Positions 52,220 through 62,961 of a stretch of 64,000 bases of DNA are shown piece by piece. The stretch is from Ceratobasidium sp. AG-K (taxonomy: Eukaryota; Basidiomycota; Agaricomycetes; Cantharellales; Ceratobasidiaceae). The stretch is from NCBI GenBank assembly GCA_037039685.1, contig JAWNGF010000006.1:1674001-1738000 (forward strand), in the 5' to 3' direction. The notes under the pieces are model-generated. The model saw nothing but the letters and a program-made list of their open reading frames with translations. It did no database searches and had not been told where the DNA came from. Position numbers and translations under genes: made by a program. How positions within the stretch are numbered: the stretch's first letter is position 1; each line of letters begins with the position of its first letter.

Positions 52220-52984
52220 CTACTGCACCGCACAGTCCTTTTCCTTCTTCAGCATATACTCCTCCAACCCCTCCTCCTCCTCCAAGGTCAGGTCGATGGG
52301 ATTGAAGACGGTATTTCCCGGTTCGTCCGAGAACTTCTCCCATTCCTCCCAAGTTTCTTCCCTCGTCCAGTCCGCCTTGGACCAGTCCAAAACCCTCTCC
52401 TGGGCTTCCACAAACTCCTCGTCCCATTGTCGCATGTCTGGCTCCGTCTCCTTCCATGCTGAAACGTCCGCTTCTTCCCACTTCCACCAGTTAGGCGCCC
52501 ACTCGAACTTCTCCTTCTGGTACCTTCCCCTTTCCAGCTTCCAGTCGCTCAAGTCCCTCTCGTAGTTGGCGTCCCAGGCATCGTTCCATCTAGGTCGGAG
52601 CGTTGGCTGCCTTCCGTCATACCCTGGTACCCACTCGCTCGAGTACGCTCCTTCTTGTCCCCATTCGACCACTCCGAGCATGTGGGTGGAGAGGAGGACG
52701 ACCTCCGAGACCTGGAAAGCAGCGCACCCTCGACAGACGAATATGTCCTTTTGTAGGAGCTGCATGCGTGTCGGCCATTTTTTTCCGACCCACTGGAATT
52801 CCCCCAGGTCTGAGTGGAGGATATCGTCCGAGGCCCTGAAGTGCATCCTTCCAGAGCCTTGTTGCGACCTCTTGAAGACATAGAGGGCAGCTCCGGAGTC
52901 GAGGATCCTTGCCGTGGCAAAGGCAGGTCCTTCGAGGACGCGGGTGAGGTTGTTGGTGATGATGGAGCGGGTGACGGCAGGCAT
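52220..52984 (-). CDS. A4 ORF3, intact, unknown function
   Basis: 254 residues from MPAVTRSI, the same length as A2 ORF3. Same ordered motifs: GAALYVFKR, HSDLGEFQWVG, FVCRGCAAFQVSE, KADWTREETWEEW and NPIDLTLEEEE. Differences from A2 are scattered and mostly conservative, whereas the overlapping pol tail frame differs much more, so the ORF3 frame appears to be the selected one. Trp-rich acidic C-terminal half; no membrane span. Confidence 0.82.
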   Translation of the reverse strand: MPAVTRSIITNNLTRVLEGPAFATARILDSGAALYVFKRSQQGSGRMHFRASDDILHSDLGEFQWVGKKWPTRMQLLQKDIFVCRGCAAFQVSEVVLLSTHMLGVVEWGQEGAYSSEWVPGYDGRQPTLRPRWNDAWDANYERDLSDWKLERGRYQKEKFEWAPNWWKWEEADVSAWKETEPDMRQWDEEFVEAQERVLDWSKADWTREETWEEWEKFSDEPGNTVFNPIDLTLEEEEGLEEYMLKKEKDCAVQ

Positions 52985-55900
52985 CGTAGGGAGCAGAAAA
53001 GATTTAGGGAGTTGAGCGATGGGTGAAGCTTGGAGTAGATGCAAGTATTGCAAGTGACGCTACTGGTTTCGCCCCTTCTGCCTTTTATCTTTCCTGGAGC
53101 GTAGTTAGATGGCATGGGAGCTTCGGGGTGTCGGCGTAGAAGGTCCTTGATAATCTTTGAAAGGTGACCAAAATCTTCCGCCCTTTGTTCCGTGTCTTCT
53201 TCACTTCCATACCCCTTCCATCTGACCCTGTAAAAAAGACCGTCCTTTGTCTCTTTCCAATCCAAAATCTTCTCTACTTCATATTCTTCCTCTCCTTCTT
53301 CTGTTATGATTGGCGGTGGTCAGGGTTGGTTACGGCTGAATTCAGTGTCTCCTTTGTAAGGGCTCAACAGATCGATGTGGAAAACAGGGTGCACCCTCAT
53401 TGTTGCTGGCAAATCAAGCTCATAAGCGTGTGACCCTATCTGTCGCTTTACAACAAATGGCCCGTGCTTTTTGTTATCCAGTTTCTTTGATGGTCTCTTT
53501 GTCTGGATGTTCTTTCCCAGCAGCCAAACTAGATCTCCTTCTTGGTACTCGTTCTTCGGATCTTCTTCTGGGAGTCTTTGGGTTTCCATTGATGCAATTG
53601 CTTCGTCCCGGATTTCACGCCATTTTCCTGTGATGTTGTTTGCTTCTGGAACCGCTGATTCTTCTGTTGAGATGTTCCACAGTGGTTCCCTTCCGTATAC
53701 AATTTCGAAGGGGGAACTACCCGTTACGCGGTGCTTCTGTAGATTATAGCTAAATTCCGCAATTGGTAACAAGTCCACCCAATCGTCCTGCCGGTAGTTG
53801 ACAAACGATTGTAGCCAACCTTCCATCCATTGATTGATTCTCTCCGTTATTCCATCTGTTTGGGGGTGGTAGGCAGTACTGAAACCTGGGCTAGTTCCAA
53901 TTTTCTCATAAATGGCTTTCATAAGTCTGGAATTGAAAGTAGTTCCTCGGTCTGAGATAGTGCTCTTTGGAAAACCGTGCAGTTTCCAAACATTTGTGAT
54001 AAAAAGACTTGCGAGGTCGCTTGCCGTGTGAGATTCTTTGCAGGGTATGAAGTGCACCATTCTTGAGAATCGGTCCACCACTACTAAGATGCTATCTGAT
54101 CCCTTGGATTTTGGTAACTTCACTACGAAGTCAAATGCTATATCTTCCCACGGTCCTTTTGGAATTTCCAGAGGCTTGATCGGGACTATTGATTTCGATC
54201 CCTTTGTCCGTTGGCAGGTCTCACATGATTCCACGTATCTGTTTATGCTTTGCTTCATCCCTGGCCAGAAGTATCTTCTTGATATTAGTTCCAGTGTTCT
54301 AGCCTGTCCTTGATGTCCTGCGATTTTTGAGTCGTGATGAATTCGCATGATGGCCAGTCTGGACTCCCTATCTTCTGGCACGTAAATCCTTCCCTTGAAC
54401 CATAATAGCCCCTCCTTGAAATCATAATCTTTCGCGCTGTGTTGTAGGGTCTTTGGTAAAGTTTCTCTCGATTTGCAGATCTCCTTGATTCGTGCTAGTC
54501 CTTCATCTGTTTCCTGAGCTTCCTTGATAGTTTCTATGATGTTCGTGTCCACTTGTCCCATAAATCCTTTGAATCTTTCGGCCGATATCATTATTTGTTC
54601 CGGCGTGGGAGTATCTTCATGGTCGGATCGTCTAGACAAAAGGTCCGGTTTAGATGACAGGATTCCAGGGCGGTATATGATATCAAAGTTATAGGAAGCA
54701 AGCAATTGATGCCATCTTGCGTGTCGACGGTTGAAAGTTCTTGCTTCCTTCCAGAACTGTAGGTTCCTATGGTCGGTGTAGATGGTGATAGGGTCTTTTG
54801 TTCCTTCTAGGTATAGTCTCCAATGTGTTAAGGATTCTATAATTGCCATCAGTTCCTTATCGTGGACGTCGTAGTTGAGCTGAGCTTCGTTGAACAACTT
54901 TGAAAGAAAAGCAATAGGGTGTAGGTAGCCATCATCTTGCCTTTGCGACAGGATTGCTCCCATTGCTACTCCACTTGCGTCTGTTTCCAAAAAGAAGGGT
55001 TTGTCAGGGTTCGGATGGCGTAGAGTGGGTTCCTTGCTGATTTCCGTTTTTAGGGCTTCGAAAGCTTCCTGCTGATCGTTTCCCCATTCCCATTTGTTCT
55101 CCTTTCTTGTTAAGGTTGTCAGGGGTTTTGCTATACGGCTGAAATTCGGTACGAATCTTCTGTAGAAATTTGCAAATCCTAGGAACGCCTGAACTTGTTT
55201 GACCGTTCTTGGTTCCTTCCATTCCCTTATTGCCTTGACCTTTTCTTCCTCCATTGAGATGCCTGAATCGCTGATTCCAAGTCCAGTATATGTCAATTTG
55301 GTGACAAAGAATTCGCATTTTGGAAGCTTTGCGAATAGATTTTCCTCCAGTAAGATTCTTAGCACTTTCCTAACATCCACGGTATGTTGACTTCTGTCCT
55401 TAGAGAAGACTAGGATGTCGTCGATATATACTATGACACATACGTCGATGAGATCATGGAAGATGTGGTTCATATATCTTTGGAATATGGCGGGCGCGTT
55501 TTTTAGTCCAAAAGGCATGACGACGTATTCGAACAGTCCTTCTTTTGTTCTGAAAGCTGTCTTCCATTCGTCTCCTTCCCTGATTCTGATATTGTTGAAA
55601 CCCATGCGCAAATCGATCTTGGAGAAAATTTTTGCGTCCTTGATTTTATCCAAGAGGTCTTCCATTAGGGGCATTGGGAATCTGTCGTCCTTCGTGATGG
55701 CGTTTACTCCTCTGAGATCTTGAACAAGACGTAGTTGGCGTATTGCCCCTGGATTTTTGGGATCGATCGGTTTTTTGACAAAGAAGCAGGGTGATGCAAT
55801 GGGTGATTTGCTTGGTCGGATTTTCCCCGTTGCGATTTCTTCATCCAAGTATTCTCTCAGTGCGATTGACTCTGCTGGAGAGAGTGGGATAGGTCTGGCT

Positions 55901-56463
55901 GGTTTCGGAAGTTCAGCTCCCTCCTTGAAGTCGATGGCGCAGTCGTATGGGCGATGATCTGGGATTCTCTTGAATTTTTCTTCGCTGAAAACGTCAGCAA
56001 ATTCCTTGAATTCTTCGGGCAGGTCGTCTATTGAGGCCGTCCTTGCTTGAATGGCTTCTGTCCGCCACGATATGTGCTTTGTTTTCCAATCGATGACAGG
56101 GTTCGATTCTTCTAACCATTCCAATCCTAGGATAAGTTTAGTTTCTCCAGTGGGCATAGCAAAGAAGACTTGTTTGAAGGTTCTCCCCTCTACTTCTAGT
56201 TCCAGTTTTGCTTTGAAACGTATTTGGTGAGAGAGTTCTTTCCCCTGGATACCAATTACTCTTCTAGGAGTGGAGAGTTCCATGAGTGGAATGTTGTTGG
56301 ACCGAGCCCACGAAATGTCCAGGAAGTTCTTTGAAGCTCCAGAATCGATGAGGGTTGGGATAGGTTCTGTGATTCCAGCAACGTTTGCGTAAACAATGGT
56401 AGATTCATTTGTCGCTCTAAAGTACATTGTTTCCGTTGCCGGTTTCTTGGTCTCTCCACACAC
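52549..56463 (-). pseudogene. A4 pol, full length except one TGA before the chromodomain
   Basis: 1047 codons open from VCGETKKP: protease DSGASKN, RT MPFGLKNAPAIFQ and YIDD, RNase H ETDASG, integrase HHCC and core (SDRGTTF, HPQTDGITERIN) and GPF module (KHGPFVVKR). TGA at 53320-53322 follows NQP where A2 has CGA (NQPRPPP). The frame continues with DWKETKDGLFYRVRWKGYG of the chromodomain and stays open into ORF3. The stop could be a single lesion, or a leaky UGA-C. A3 has TGA at the same codon. Confidence 0.9.
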
Positions 56464-56465
56464 AG

Positions 56466-58466
56466 TTAGAGGGAGACCCCTTCTTTTCCCGAGTCTTCTA
56501 CGATTGTTGCCTCCCTTCCTTTAACGCTAGGTTCCGTCATTATCCATTCCTTGGACGGGCATTTGAATGATCGGTGTCCTTCTTGTCCGCACTTCAGGCA
56601 GCGGTTGGTTGCTATCCTTGCTTTGTATACTTCATCAGGCAGCCGCTTTGTAGAGGATTGTCCACTAGTGGTTGGCTGGGCTGCCTTCTTCCCTGTCGAG
56701 GTCTTGATTTGTTGCAATTTCTGGTCAATAGAGATTGCGATTGAGATCCACCGGTCGAGGGAAAGTTCCCGTTCTGTCCCATCTTCATTGATCAGGGTCA
56801 GTTCAAAGCGAGCTAGTTCGGTCTTGACTTCCGACTTCAACCCTTCCTTGAATTGGTTGATTAGAGCTTCTTGACCCCAATTCACGTCTACCAGGAGATA
56901 TCGGAATTCCGAAGCGTAGTTTGCTACAGAGTTGTTCTGTTTGCATTTTCGGATATCTGATTCGGCTTTAGCTTTCTTGTTGGGGTCGCTGAATTGTTCC
57001 ATGAAATGTGCCTTGAAACTTTCCCATGAGGCAAGGTTTTGGTTATTTTCCCTTTGGTTAAGCAAACGTAGGAGTACTTGTGCCCAGTGAGTGGCAGCTT
57101 TGTTCTCAGATTTGAAGTTTGCTAGAGCTTCGCGGATCCTTTCTTCGTTGGAAGTGTATTGGTCGCCCAGGCGCATAAAGTAGCTTTCCATTTGTGTGAT
57201 GAACATTTCGGCACCTTCGCCTTTCTTTCCATCGAAGGCTTCTGGACGAGTCACCTTGGGGCGACGTGGTCCACTACCGGTGTTTGGGTTTTCGGCCAGC
57301 CGTTGGATTCTTAATTCTAATTCGTCGATCCTGGTAGATTCCGCGTCTGGATGTGGAGGAGAGTTTGATCGCCTAGAGGGGATCCCGTGCAGGGATGCCT
57401 CGTCCATTTCTTCTCGCATATTGTTGATGGTTTCCTGGACCTCCGTGATTTTGGTAGTGAAGGAGGCTCCCTCCTGTCGTAAGGTTTCTAGTCCTTGTGT
57501 TACTGCCTCATTCCATTCAAGTTGGGCTTGCCTGGTGGTGTTGAGTTCTTCGCGTACGTTATTCACTAGTCCTTGGGTGTTGGTAACTTCATTTCGAAGG
57601 CGGGTTACATCTTGACCGACTAGAAAGGAATTATGTTCGCCATTTCTTGCCGAGTTTAAAATGTCTGTCAATGTTCCTTGTAGAGTGTTGATGGAGTTGT
57701 TAAATATCTGCTGGTTGTTTGCTAGAACCTGTGTGGCTTGTTCTAGGCCACTAAGCCTTCGATCTATAATGACTCTCATTCCGTCTATAACCCTAAGGGT
57801 AGCGTTGTGTCTTCCTTCTAGGAGGTTGTCTAGGTCATCTAAATTGCTGATTACAGTCCTGCCGCTAGAACTGGAACTTGAACTAGAGCTTCCTGGATCA
57901 CCGGCGCCTTGTTGTACCGGGGCTGATTGCCCGGAGTAACCCTGTGGGATATATGGGGGTGCTGGAATCGCTGGTGTGACTGGCTGGGAAGCCACTGGGA
58001 TTGGTCCTGCGTCGGTGATGGTTCCTTCAATTTGAGGAACTGTAGGGACATTTGGAACGTGTGGTGTAGGAGGAGGTCTAATGGGAACAAGCGATATGCC
58101 CCCATGAGCTTCGGGTTGGGGAGAAAAGAACTGTCTTCTAGTCCCTAACGACCACAGGGGACGTGATGGTCCTGGAGTTGCGGTTGGAATACGAATTACA
58201 GCTGGAGTGGGATCATTTGTGAGATCTCCTGGTTCTCTATTTGTGATAGTGGGTTCTTCCTCCTGTACCGTTGTCATGTCAGAAATACCGAAAGCTCCTG
58301 GCATTGATGCTTGACTTTGGGGGCGTGATCGGGCAGGACCTCCCGCTTGAGTTTGTGCGATATCTTGTTCGTTTAGTGATCCCGTGGGCCTTGCTGCCCG
58401 ACTGGGTCCTCTTCTTGTTGATATAGTGGATGAAGGACGTGACCCTCCATCTTCTTGAATAGACAT
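56466..58466 (-). CDS. A4 Gag, intact
   Basis: 666 residues from MSIQEDGGSR. Pro/Ser-rich N-terminus, polyserine tract, coiled-coil region, capsid (RPEAFDGKKGEGAEMFI), CCHC knuckle CLKCGQEGHRSFKC and a tail ending EGVSL. The G GGA AAA heptamer is at 56484-56490 (minus strand). Start ATG is 22 nt from the 5' LTR. Confidence 0.92.
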   Translation of the reverse strand: MSIQEDGGSRPSSTISTRRGPSRAARPTGSLNEQDIAQTQAGGPARSRPQSQASMPGAFGISDMTTVQEEEPTITNREPGDLTNDPTPAVIRIPTATPGPSRPLWSLGTRRQFFSPQPEAHGGISLVPIRPPPTPHVPNVPTVPQIEGTITDAGPIPVASQPVTPAIPAPPYIPQGYSGQSAPVQQGAGDPGSSSSSSSSSGRTVISNLDDLDNLLEGRHNATLRVIDGMRVIIDRRLSGLEQATQVLANNQQIFNNSINTLQGTLTDILNSARNGEHNSFLVGQDVTRLRNEVTNTQGLVNNVREELNTTRQAQLEWNEAVTQGLETLRQEGASFTTKITEVQETINNMREEMDEASLHGIPSRRSNSPPHPDAESTRIDELELRIQRLAENPNTGSGPRRPKVTRPEAFDGKKGEGAEMFITQMESYFMRLGDQYTSNEERIREALANFKSENKAATHWAQVLLRLLNQRENNQNLASWESFKAHFMEQFSDPNKKAKAESDIRKCKQNNSVANYASEFRYLLVDVNWGQEALINQFKEGLKSEVKTELARFELTLINEDGTERELSLDRWISIAISIDQKLQQIKTSTGKKAAQPTTSGQSSTKRLPDEVYKARIATNRCLKCGQEGHRSFKCPSKEWIMTEPSVKGREATIVEDSGKEGVSL
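56484..56490 (-). promoter_or_regulatory. Putative -1 frameshift heptamer, gag/pol of A4
   Basis: Codons TCG GGA AAA give G GGA AAA in phase. The -1 frame is open into the protease. Confidence 0.6.
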
Positions 58467-58488
58467 GTTTGTTAAGCTTGTTTTGTAA

Positions 58489-58943
58489 TGTCGTAAGCTT
58501 CTTCTTGGTGGCTATGAGACAAGCCGCGATGGAGAGTGGACGGCACTAAGACCTAAGTGACCTCTTGAACCGCAACACACTTAAGCGTCTGTAGGCTCTT
58601 GAGGGTAGGGGTGGTTCTAAGTGTCACTCAGAAGGGATGTTTTGACGAGACAAAACAAGCTGGGGTTACCAGGCTTGTTGGTCCTCAATATATATTCAAG
58701 AAGTGGCCGAGTCATACAAGGCGCAGCCACATGAGTCATACAGTCTACCAGTCAGGAGTGTCCATGTGAGTCATGCTGTATGAACAGACATGACTCGTAC
58801 AAAGCACAGCCGCGTTACACAATGTAACAGAGTAACCACAAGAAGGTGGCAACGCGGCAAACGGAAACAGAACACAACACAAGAGAAGGGAACAGGCGGG
58901 CGAGACAACAGGCGAGTCCGATGGAGTGAGCTAGCTCACGACA
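58489..58943 (-). repeat. 5' LTR of A4 (455 bp)
   Basis: Identical by eye to 51724-52178. The self-priming PBS complement is in the preceding bases 58474-58488. Confidence 0.95.
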
Positions 58944-58948
58944 GGATG

Positions 58949-59330
58949 ACATGTTACCATGAGTCATATGACTCATGCTGTTTTTCTATTGGCTGGCCTT
59001 ACACAGCCCCCTTTATGACTTGGTTGTGGCTGGACTTGTTGACTCACTTTGTATATATGACTTGACCTGTCTTTGCCTATATATACTGGCTTGCAAGCAT
59101 GGTCATCCCCAGCTTGCTTTGCCTTGTCAACTCTCCCTGCAGTGTGATCAGAGGCATTTGGCTACTTAGCCTTTAGCACAGCCACTTGGACTTAGGAGCT
59201 AGTGACTTGTACTGACAAGACTAGTGTTTGTCCACCTTAGTGATAGAGTCTTGGAAGACTTATCACATATTGTTCCACATCTCAAAGGCCATTAGCAGTC
59301 GTCAACCATAGGCATTAGCAGGTTGCGACA
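58949..59330 (+). repeat. 3' LTR of B3, right part
   Basis: Continues the B3 LTR after A4, with the TGAGTCATATGACTCA palindrome, TATATATA and terminal GGTTGCGACA. Confidence 0.93.
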
Positions 59331-59799
59331 CCGCACCTCCAGGTTCCGAGGACAGGGACAACATTGTTGCCCCCCCCTCCTTATCACCAACAAGGAGGCC
59401 AAACCAGTCAAACAAGAATGGGAGGCCACATGGGACAAAGCCCAAGCAAACGTCCAGGCTCTCATTGCCAATGTTGGCAATGCCAATGCCAACAAGGAGC
59501 CAAACCCCCCAGCTGACCAAATGCCATGTGACACCAATGTCCACAAGGCCTACTGCCTTGTCCAATGTGGGTTGTGGAGCGTCGAACAGCTCAACAAATG
59601 GCTCAACCACAGGCAGGAACAGTGGTCAAAACATCAAACGGCAGAGCTTGAGTGCCTACAAGAGCAGCACCAAGAAGAGCTTGACAACCTCTATCAGGAA
59701 AAGTGGGACCAAATGAACGAGGTCCTTGAGGCAGACATGCACACCCTGGCAGAATGGGTTGGTTGGTTGGAGCTGAAGGAATGGGTTGCCCACAAATAG
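59331..59799 (+). pseudogene. E1 ORF3, C-terminal part
   Basis: Linker and charged helical C-terminus of B-type ORF3: NKEAKPVKQEWEATWDKAQ, PCDTNVHKAYCLVQCG, LNKWLNHRQEQW, EELDNLYQEKWD, LELKEWVAHK, then TAG at 59797-59799. Continuation of 43490-44205. Confidence 0.85.
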
Positions 59800-59827
59800 G
59801 CGAGTGCACTCCACTACACTTGCCTTT
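59796..59827 (+). other. Conserved 3' hairpin of E1 with compensatory changes
   Basis: ATAGGCGAGTG and CACTTGCCTTT pair at 10 of 11 positions (one G-U) around the same loop as B3, CACTCCACTA. Four consecutive stem pairs differ from B1/B3 on both arms, yet pairing is kept. Confidence 0.72.
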
Positions 59828-59839
59828 GTGGGGGGGCAA

Positions 59840-60337
59840 TGTCATGACCCATCCCTCCCTCTGTCTACATTTGCTGACTTGTGGCTTGTATCAGCGCCTT
59901 AAGCGCCCTTTCTCTTTGATGTGCCCTCTCCCTTGTTTAGTAAGGTGTATGGATGTTGTGTCACCATGAGTCATATGACTCATTCTATTTTATATTGGCT
60001 GGCCTGTGCAGTCCCCTTTATGACTCAGACTTTGACTCAGACATGTGACTCATGTATTTACTTTGACTCACCTGCTTTCTGAGTATATATACTGGCTTGC
60101 AAGCATGGTCATCCCCAGCTTGCTTCACCTCAACAACTCTCCCTGCAGTGTGATCAGAGGCACTTGGCTACTTAGCCTTCACCGCAGCCACTTGGACTTA
60201 GGAGCTAGTGACTTGTACTGACAAGACTAGCATTTGTCCACCTTAGTGATAGAGTCTTAGAAGACTTATCACATGTTGTTCCCACATCTTGAAGGCCATT
60301 AGCAGTCATCAACCATAGGCATTAGCAGGTTGCAACA
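59840..60337 (+). repeat. 3' LTR of E1 (498 bp)
   Basis: TGTCATGACC...GGTTGCAACA, preceded by GTGGGGGGGCAA. Six TGAGTCA/TGACTCA heptamers between 59967 and 60070, then a TATA box near 60085. Confidence 0.93.
59967..60070 (+). promoter_or_regulatory. Array of six TGACTCA-type bZIP sites in E1 LTR
   Basis: Perfect heptamers at 59967, 59976, 60021, 60033, 60046 and 60064, just upstream of the TATA box. One more than in B1, in the most diverged LTR of the lineage. Confidence 0.65.
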
Positions 60338-61410
60338 GATAGTCCCAGGCATCACAAGACCTCAAGAGCCAACCAAAATTTCCCATCTTTGGTTGAGTAA
60401 TACAACAAGGTGAGAATGATGAGTAGCATAACCTTGACTAGGGCTGTCCAAAATAGTAATCAATACATATTCATTAGAAATATGAGTGTTACTCTAATCA
60501 AAAGTTATCAGCACATGACATTGGAGTGGTACTGATTAACTATTCATTACAGGAGTATTTAATCAATACCAAATCAATACAGAGTACCATGCATGTTACC
60601 CCTACATAAACCTGGTACTTTGACTGATACTTGCAACAAATGTGACATAGGATGGTTTCAAGTAACATGAACAATAGGATGTTGGTCATTGTTGGTTTGC
60701 ATAGTGAGGAAGGGTTGGAATCTGCTGGCCAATTGGGTGTAGCACTTCTTATATGCATACAAGAAGACAGTCCTGTATGGGAGTGCACTTCTTGTCACTG
60801 CCCAAGGTATTTTAGCCACAGTCATGGACCAAGAACTATGGCTGCTAATGAAATGTGAGTGGGAAGGGGCGAGGGAGCAAACAAGCACTTAACATGGCAA
60901 TATCAAGTGCTTAACACATAGTTCCTGTTTGCAAACAAGGGCCCAGCTGGCCAAGGCTTTTGCATCCCAGAAAGACTGTGAGGGCTGTGCACTAGGGTGT
61001 GAGTAGGTCAAAATCAATTGAGTACACCTTCAACTTCCACAAGTGTGGTGAGTAAGTCCAACTCTTTGCTTGAGCACCTTACAACCTCTGACACAAAGCC
61101 AGAGTCAAGTCAGAAGGTGAGAAATAGCTCCCTACAGAGCCATGCATGATGGCACAAGGGATGTACAAGCACCCTGCATATATGTACCCAGGATGCCACC
61201 TTTGAGGGAGGTCTAGCTGCAATCTGGGCTCCCTGGTTGGTGTTGTCACTGGTGATGTGACAGCAGTAATAGTACTCAATTGTATTGGAGTACTGTATGA
61301 ATAATATTCAAAAGTGGAAGTACTCTAATCTTATGTTGGCAAAAGGGGTTTGTACTCCAGAGCCAGCAAGCACTCCAGAGGGCTTTGTAGGCTCTGCAAG
61401 CACTCAGGAG

Positions 61411-61475
61411 AGGTGGTGTTTTGACCACAAGGAGTGGTGTTTTGGTTGTGAGAAGTGGTGTCTGATGGGGAGCAC
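61411..61475 (+). repeat. Degenerate ~21-bp tandem repeat inside the hAT-like element
   Basis: Three imperfect units beginning AGGTGGTGTTTTG, AGTGGTGTTTTGG and AGTGGTGTCTGAT, spaced 21-22 bp. Confidence 0.45.
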
Positions 61476-62639
61476 TGGGATCTATTGGCAAGGGCAGTTG
61501 AGTGATCAGTGAAATCAGGAGTGTGGAAGTGTTCCCAATTTAGTTATAATATATAATCATCATGCTATTGACATGACTTTGTGGTTTGAGGCAAGGTACT
61601 GGTGCAGACACGAGTTAAGTACAAGAACAGGTGTTTACAAAAGATAGATGTGGGAGCATCAATATGGGACGGCCACAAAAACAATCAAGGAGTGAGTGAG
61701 AACAACAGGAGCGCTACAGGAACAGGCTTGATTACAAGGGAAACAGTGCACAGAAATCAACATGATCAAAACAGACATGGAAAATTCAGCACACATGTGG
61801 CACACATCACAGTGCAAGTGAATATGATCTGTGTGTGAGTCTTGCAGGAACCAAAATTACAATCCAGACTGAACTAAGCTTGTTTGAACCACATCCGAGT
61901 CTGTGTGGAGTACTTCAAGTACAGCATATGTTTGATTAGTGCAAATAGCACATACCAACAAGGAGTCCACAGCAAGGTTGTGATTTGGTCAATGCTGTGG
62001 GAAGTGGTAAAGAGCAAGAGCTCAAGACAGGCTGGAACAAGGTTTGAGTATGTTAGTGGAGGACAATAGAAAGGCATCCAGGCACCAACATTGTGAGTCA
62101 CCCAACAATTCTTCAGGGCTGGTCAAACCTGTCATCCACTTAAGAGCCTTTGTAATGCTTGTTCTCCTTGTTTCCCCCCTCAACTGTTGGCGTTTGTCCT
62201 TTGCCAATTCGAAAATTTTGCATCAACATCCTCTCCTTGCTCATTGCAAGCCAGCACCATCCCTGTAAGTCGTATCTTGTCTCTCGTTTGCATAATTGCT
62301 CACCCCAAGCAATGGCTAGCACAGTAGGAAGCATTCATCAGCACCCATACCCACTCCATCACTGTTCCAGGCCCTTTTGGTACCCCTGGATGACTCCAAG
62401 CAACCCGAGCCTTGGCCATGTTTGTTTTGGAGCCCCAATAACCCTCTGAGTCTGGGCACTGCTGGCAAGTCTGTGTGCTGTCAGCAAAGTGCATTTGTTC
62501 TTGCTTGTTGTGTATGTAATTGTTGCGCTTCTCCTATTGTAGACTGCACAAGTGGATTGTGGTACATAAATTTGATATACATAAATATAAATCCCATCAT
62601 CAACCCTACTATACCCCATTCAGAGCCAACCCTGGCCTG

Positions 62640-62775
62640 AGTGCCACATCTCTCCCAAAGCACCACATCTTATAGTGCTCAATCAAGTGCCACATCTCCC
62701 TGTGCTTGCAATCAAACACCACTTCTCCTTGTGTGCTTGTGAGGATGCACCACATCTTGGGAGCACTCACTAAAG
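62640..62775 (+). repeat. Degenerate ~30-bp repeat inside the hAT-like element
   Basis: Recurrent CACCACATCTT/GCCACATCTCC/CACCACTTCTCC units. They look loosely inverted relative to the repeat at 61411-61475 and may be subterminal transposase-binding repeats; the evidence is weak. Confidence 0.4.
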
Positions 62776-62961
62776 GGGGACTTGACTCCCCAGCTGCTCG
62801 TGCTTTGGAGCGCTTTGGAGCACTTCAAAGAAATTTCGATTTTTGTTGAGTATCTTATTGCTTGCTCAGTATCATCACATGGCCGTATTCAATAGTATTC
62901 TACTGCAATCTAATCAATCTACTCCATTACTATTTTTTTTGTGGACAGCTCTAACCTTGAC

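Larger units (their letters stand above)
51724..58943 (-). mobile_element. Family A retrotransposon A4, complete (7,220 bp), youngest copy
   Basis: LTRs 51724-52178 and 58489-58943, both 455 bp and identical as far as I can read. Flanked by GGATG duplications. Gag and ORF3 are intact. Pol has a single in-frame TGA before the chromodomain. Inserted in the 3' LTR of B3. Confidence 0.96.
44206..59330 (+). mobile_element. Family B retrotransposon B3, hosting A4 in its 3' LTR
   Basis: 5' LTR 44206-44706 (501 bp). The 3' LTR is split by A4 into 51605-51723 and 58949-59330 (together 501 bp). Target duplication CTGCA (44201-44205) and CCGCA (59331-59335), differing by a CpG transition. Inserted in E1 ORF3. 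Confidence 0.94.
59331..60337 (+). mobile_element. E1 segment 3: ORF3 end and 3' LTR
   Basis: Resumes E1 ORF3 after the B3 duplication, followed by hairpin, polypurine tract and 3' LTR. The base after 60337 begins GATAG, the expected right target duplication of E1; its partner is off-window. Confidence 0.88.
60439..62953. mobile_element. Non-autonomous hAT-like DNA transposon (2,515 bp)
   Basis: Terminal inverted repeats TAGGGCTGTCCA and TGGACAGCTCTA (one mismatch), each continuing inward to a shared AATAGTAAT. Flanked by a perfect 8-bp duplication ACCTTGAC (60431-60438 and 62954-62961), the length expected for hAT elements. No frame resembling a hAT transposase, so it depends on an enzyme from elsewhere. 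Short degenerate repeats occur inside. This is the only non-LTR element in the window. Confidence 0.82.

Noticed and set aside
60439..62953. Protein-coding genes inside the hAT-like element
   Set aside because: Frames of 60-96 codons occur on both strands but overlap each other, lack domains and look like chance.
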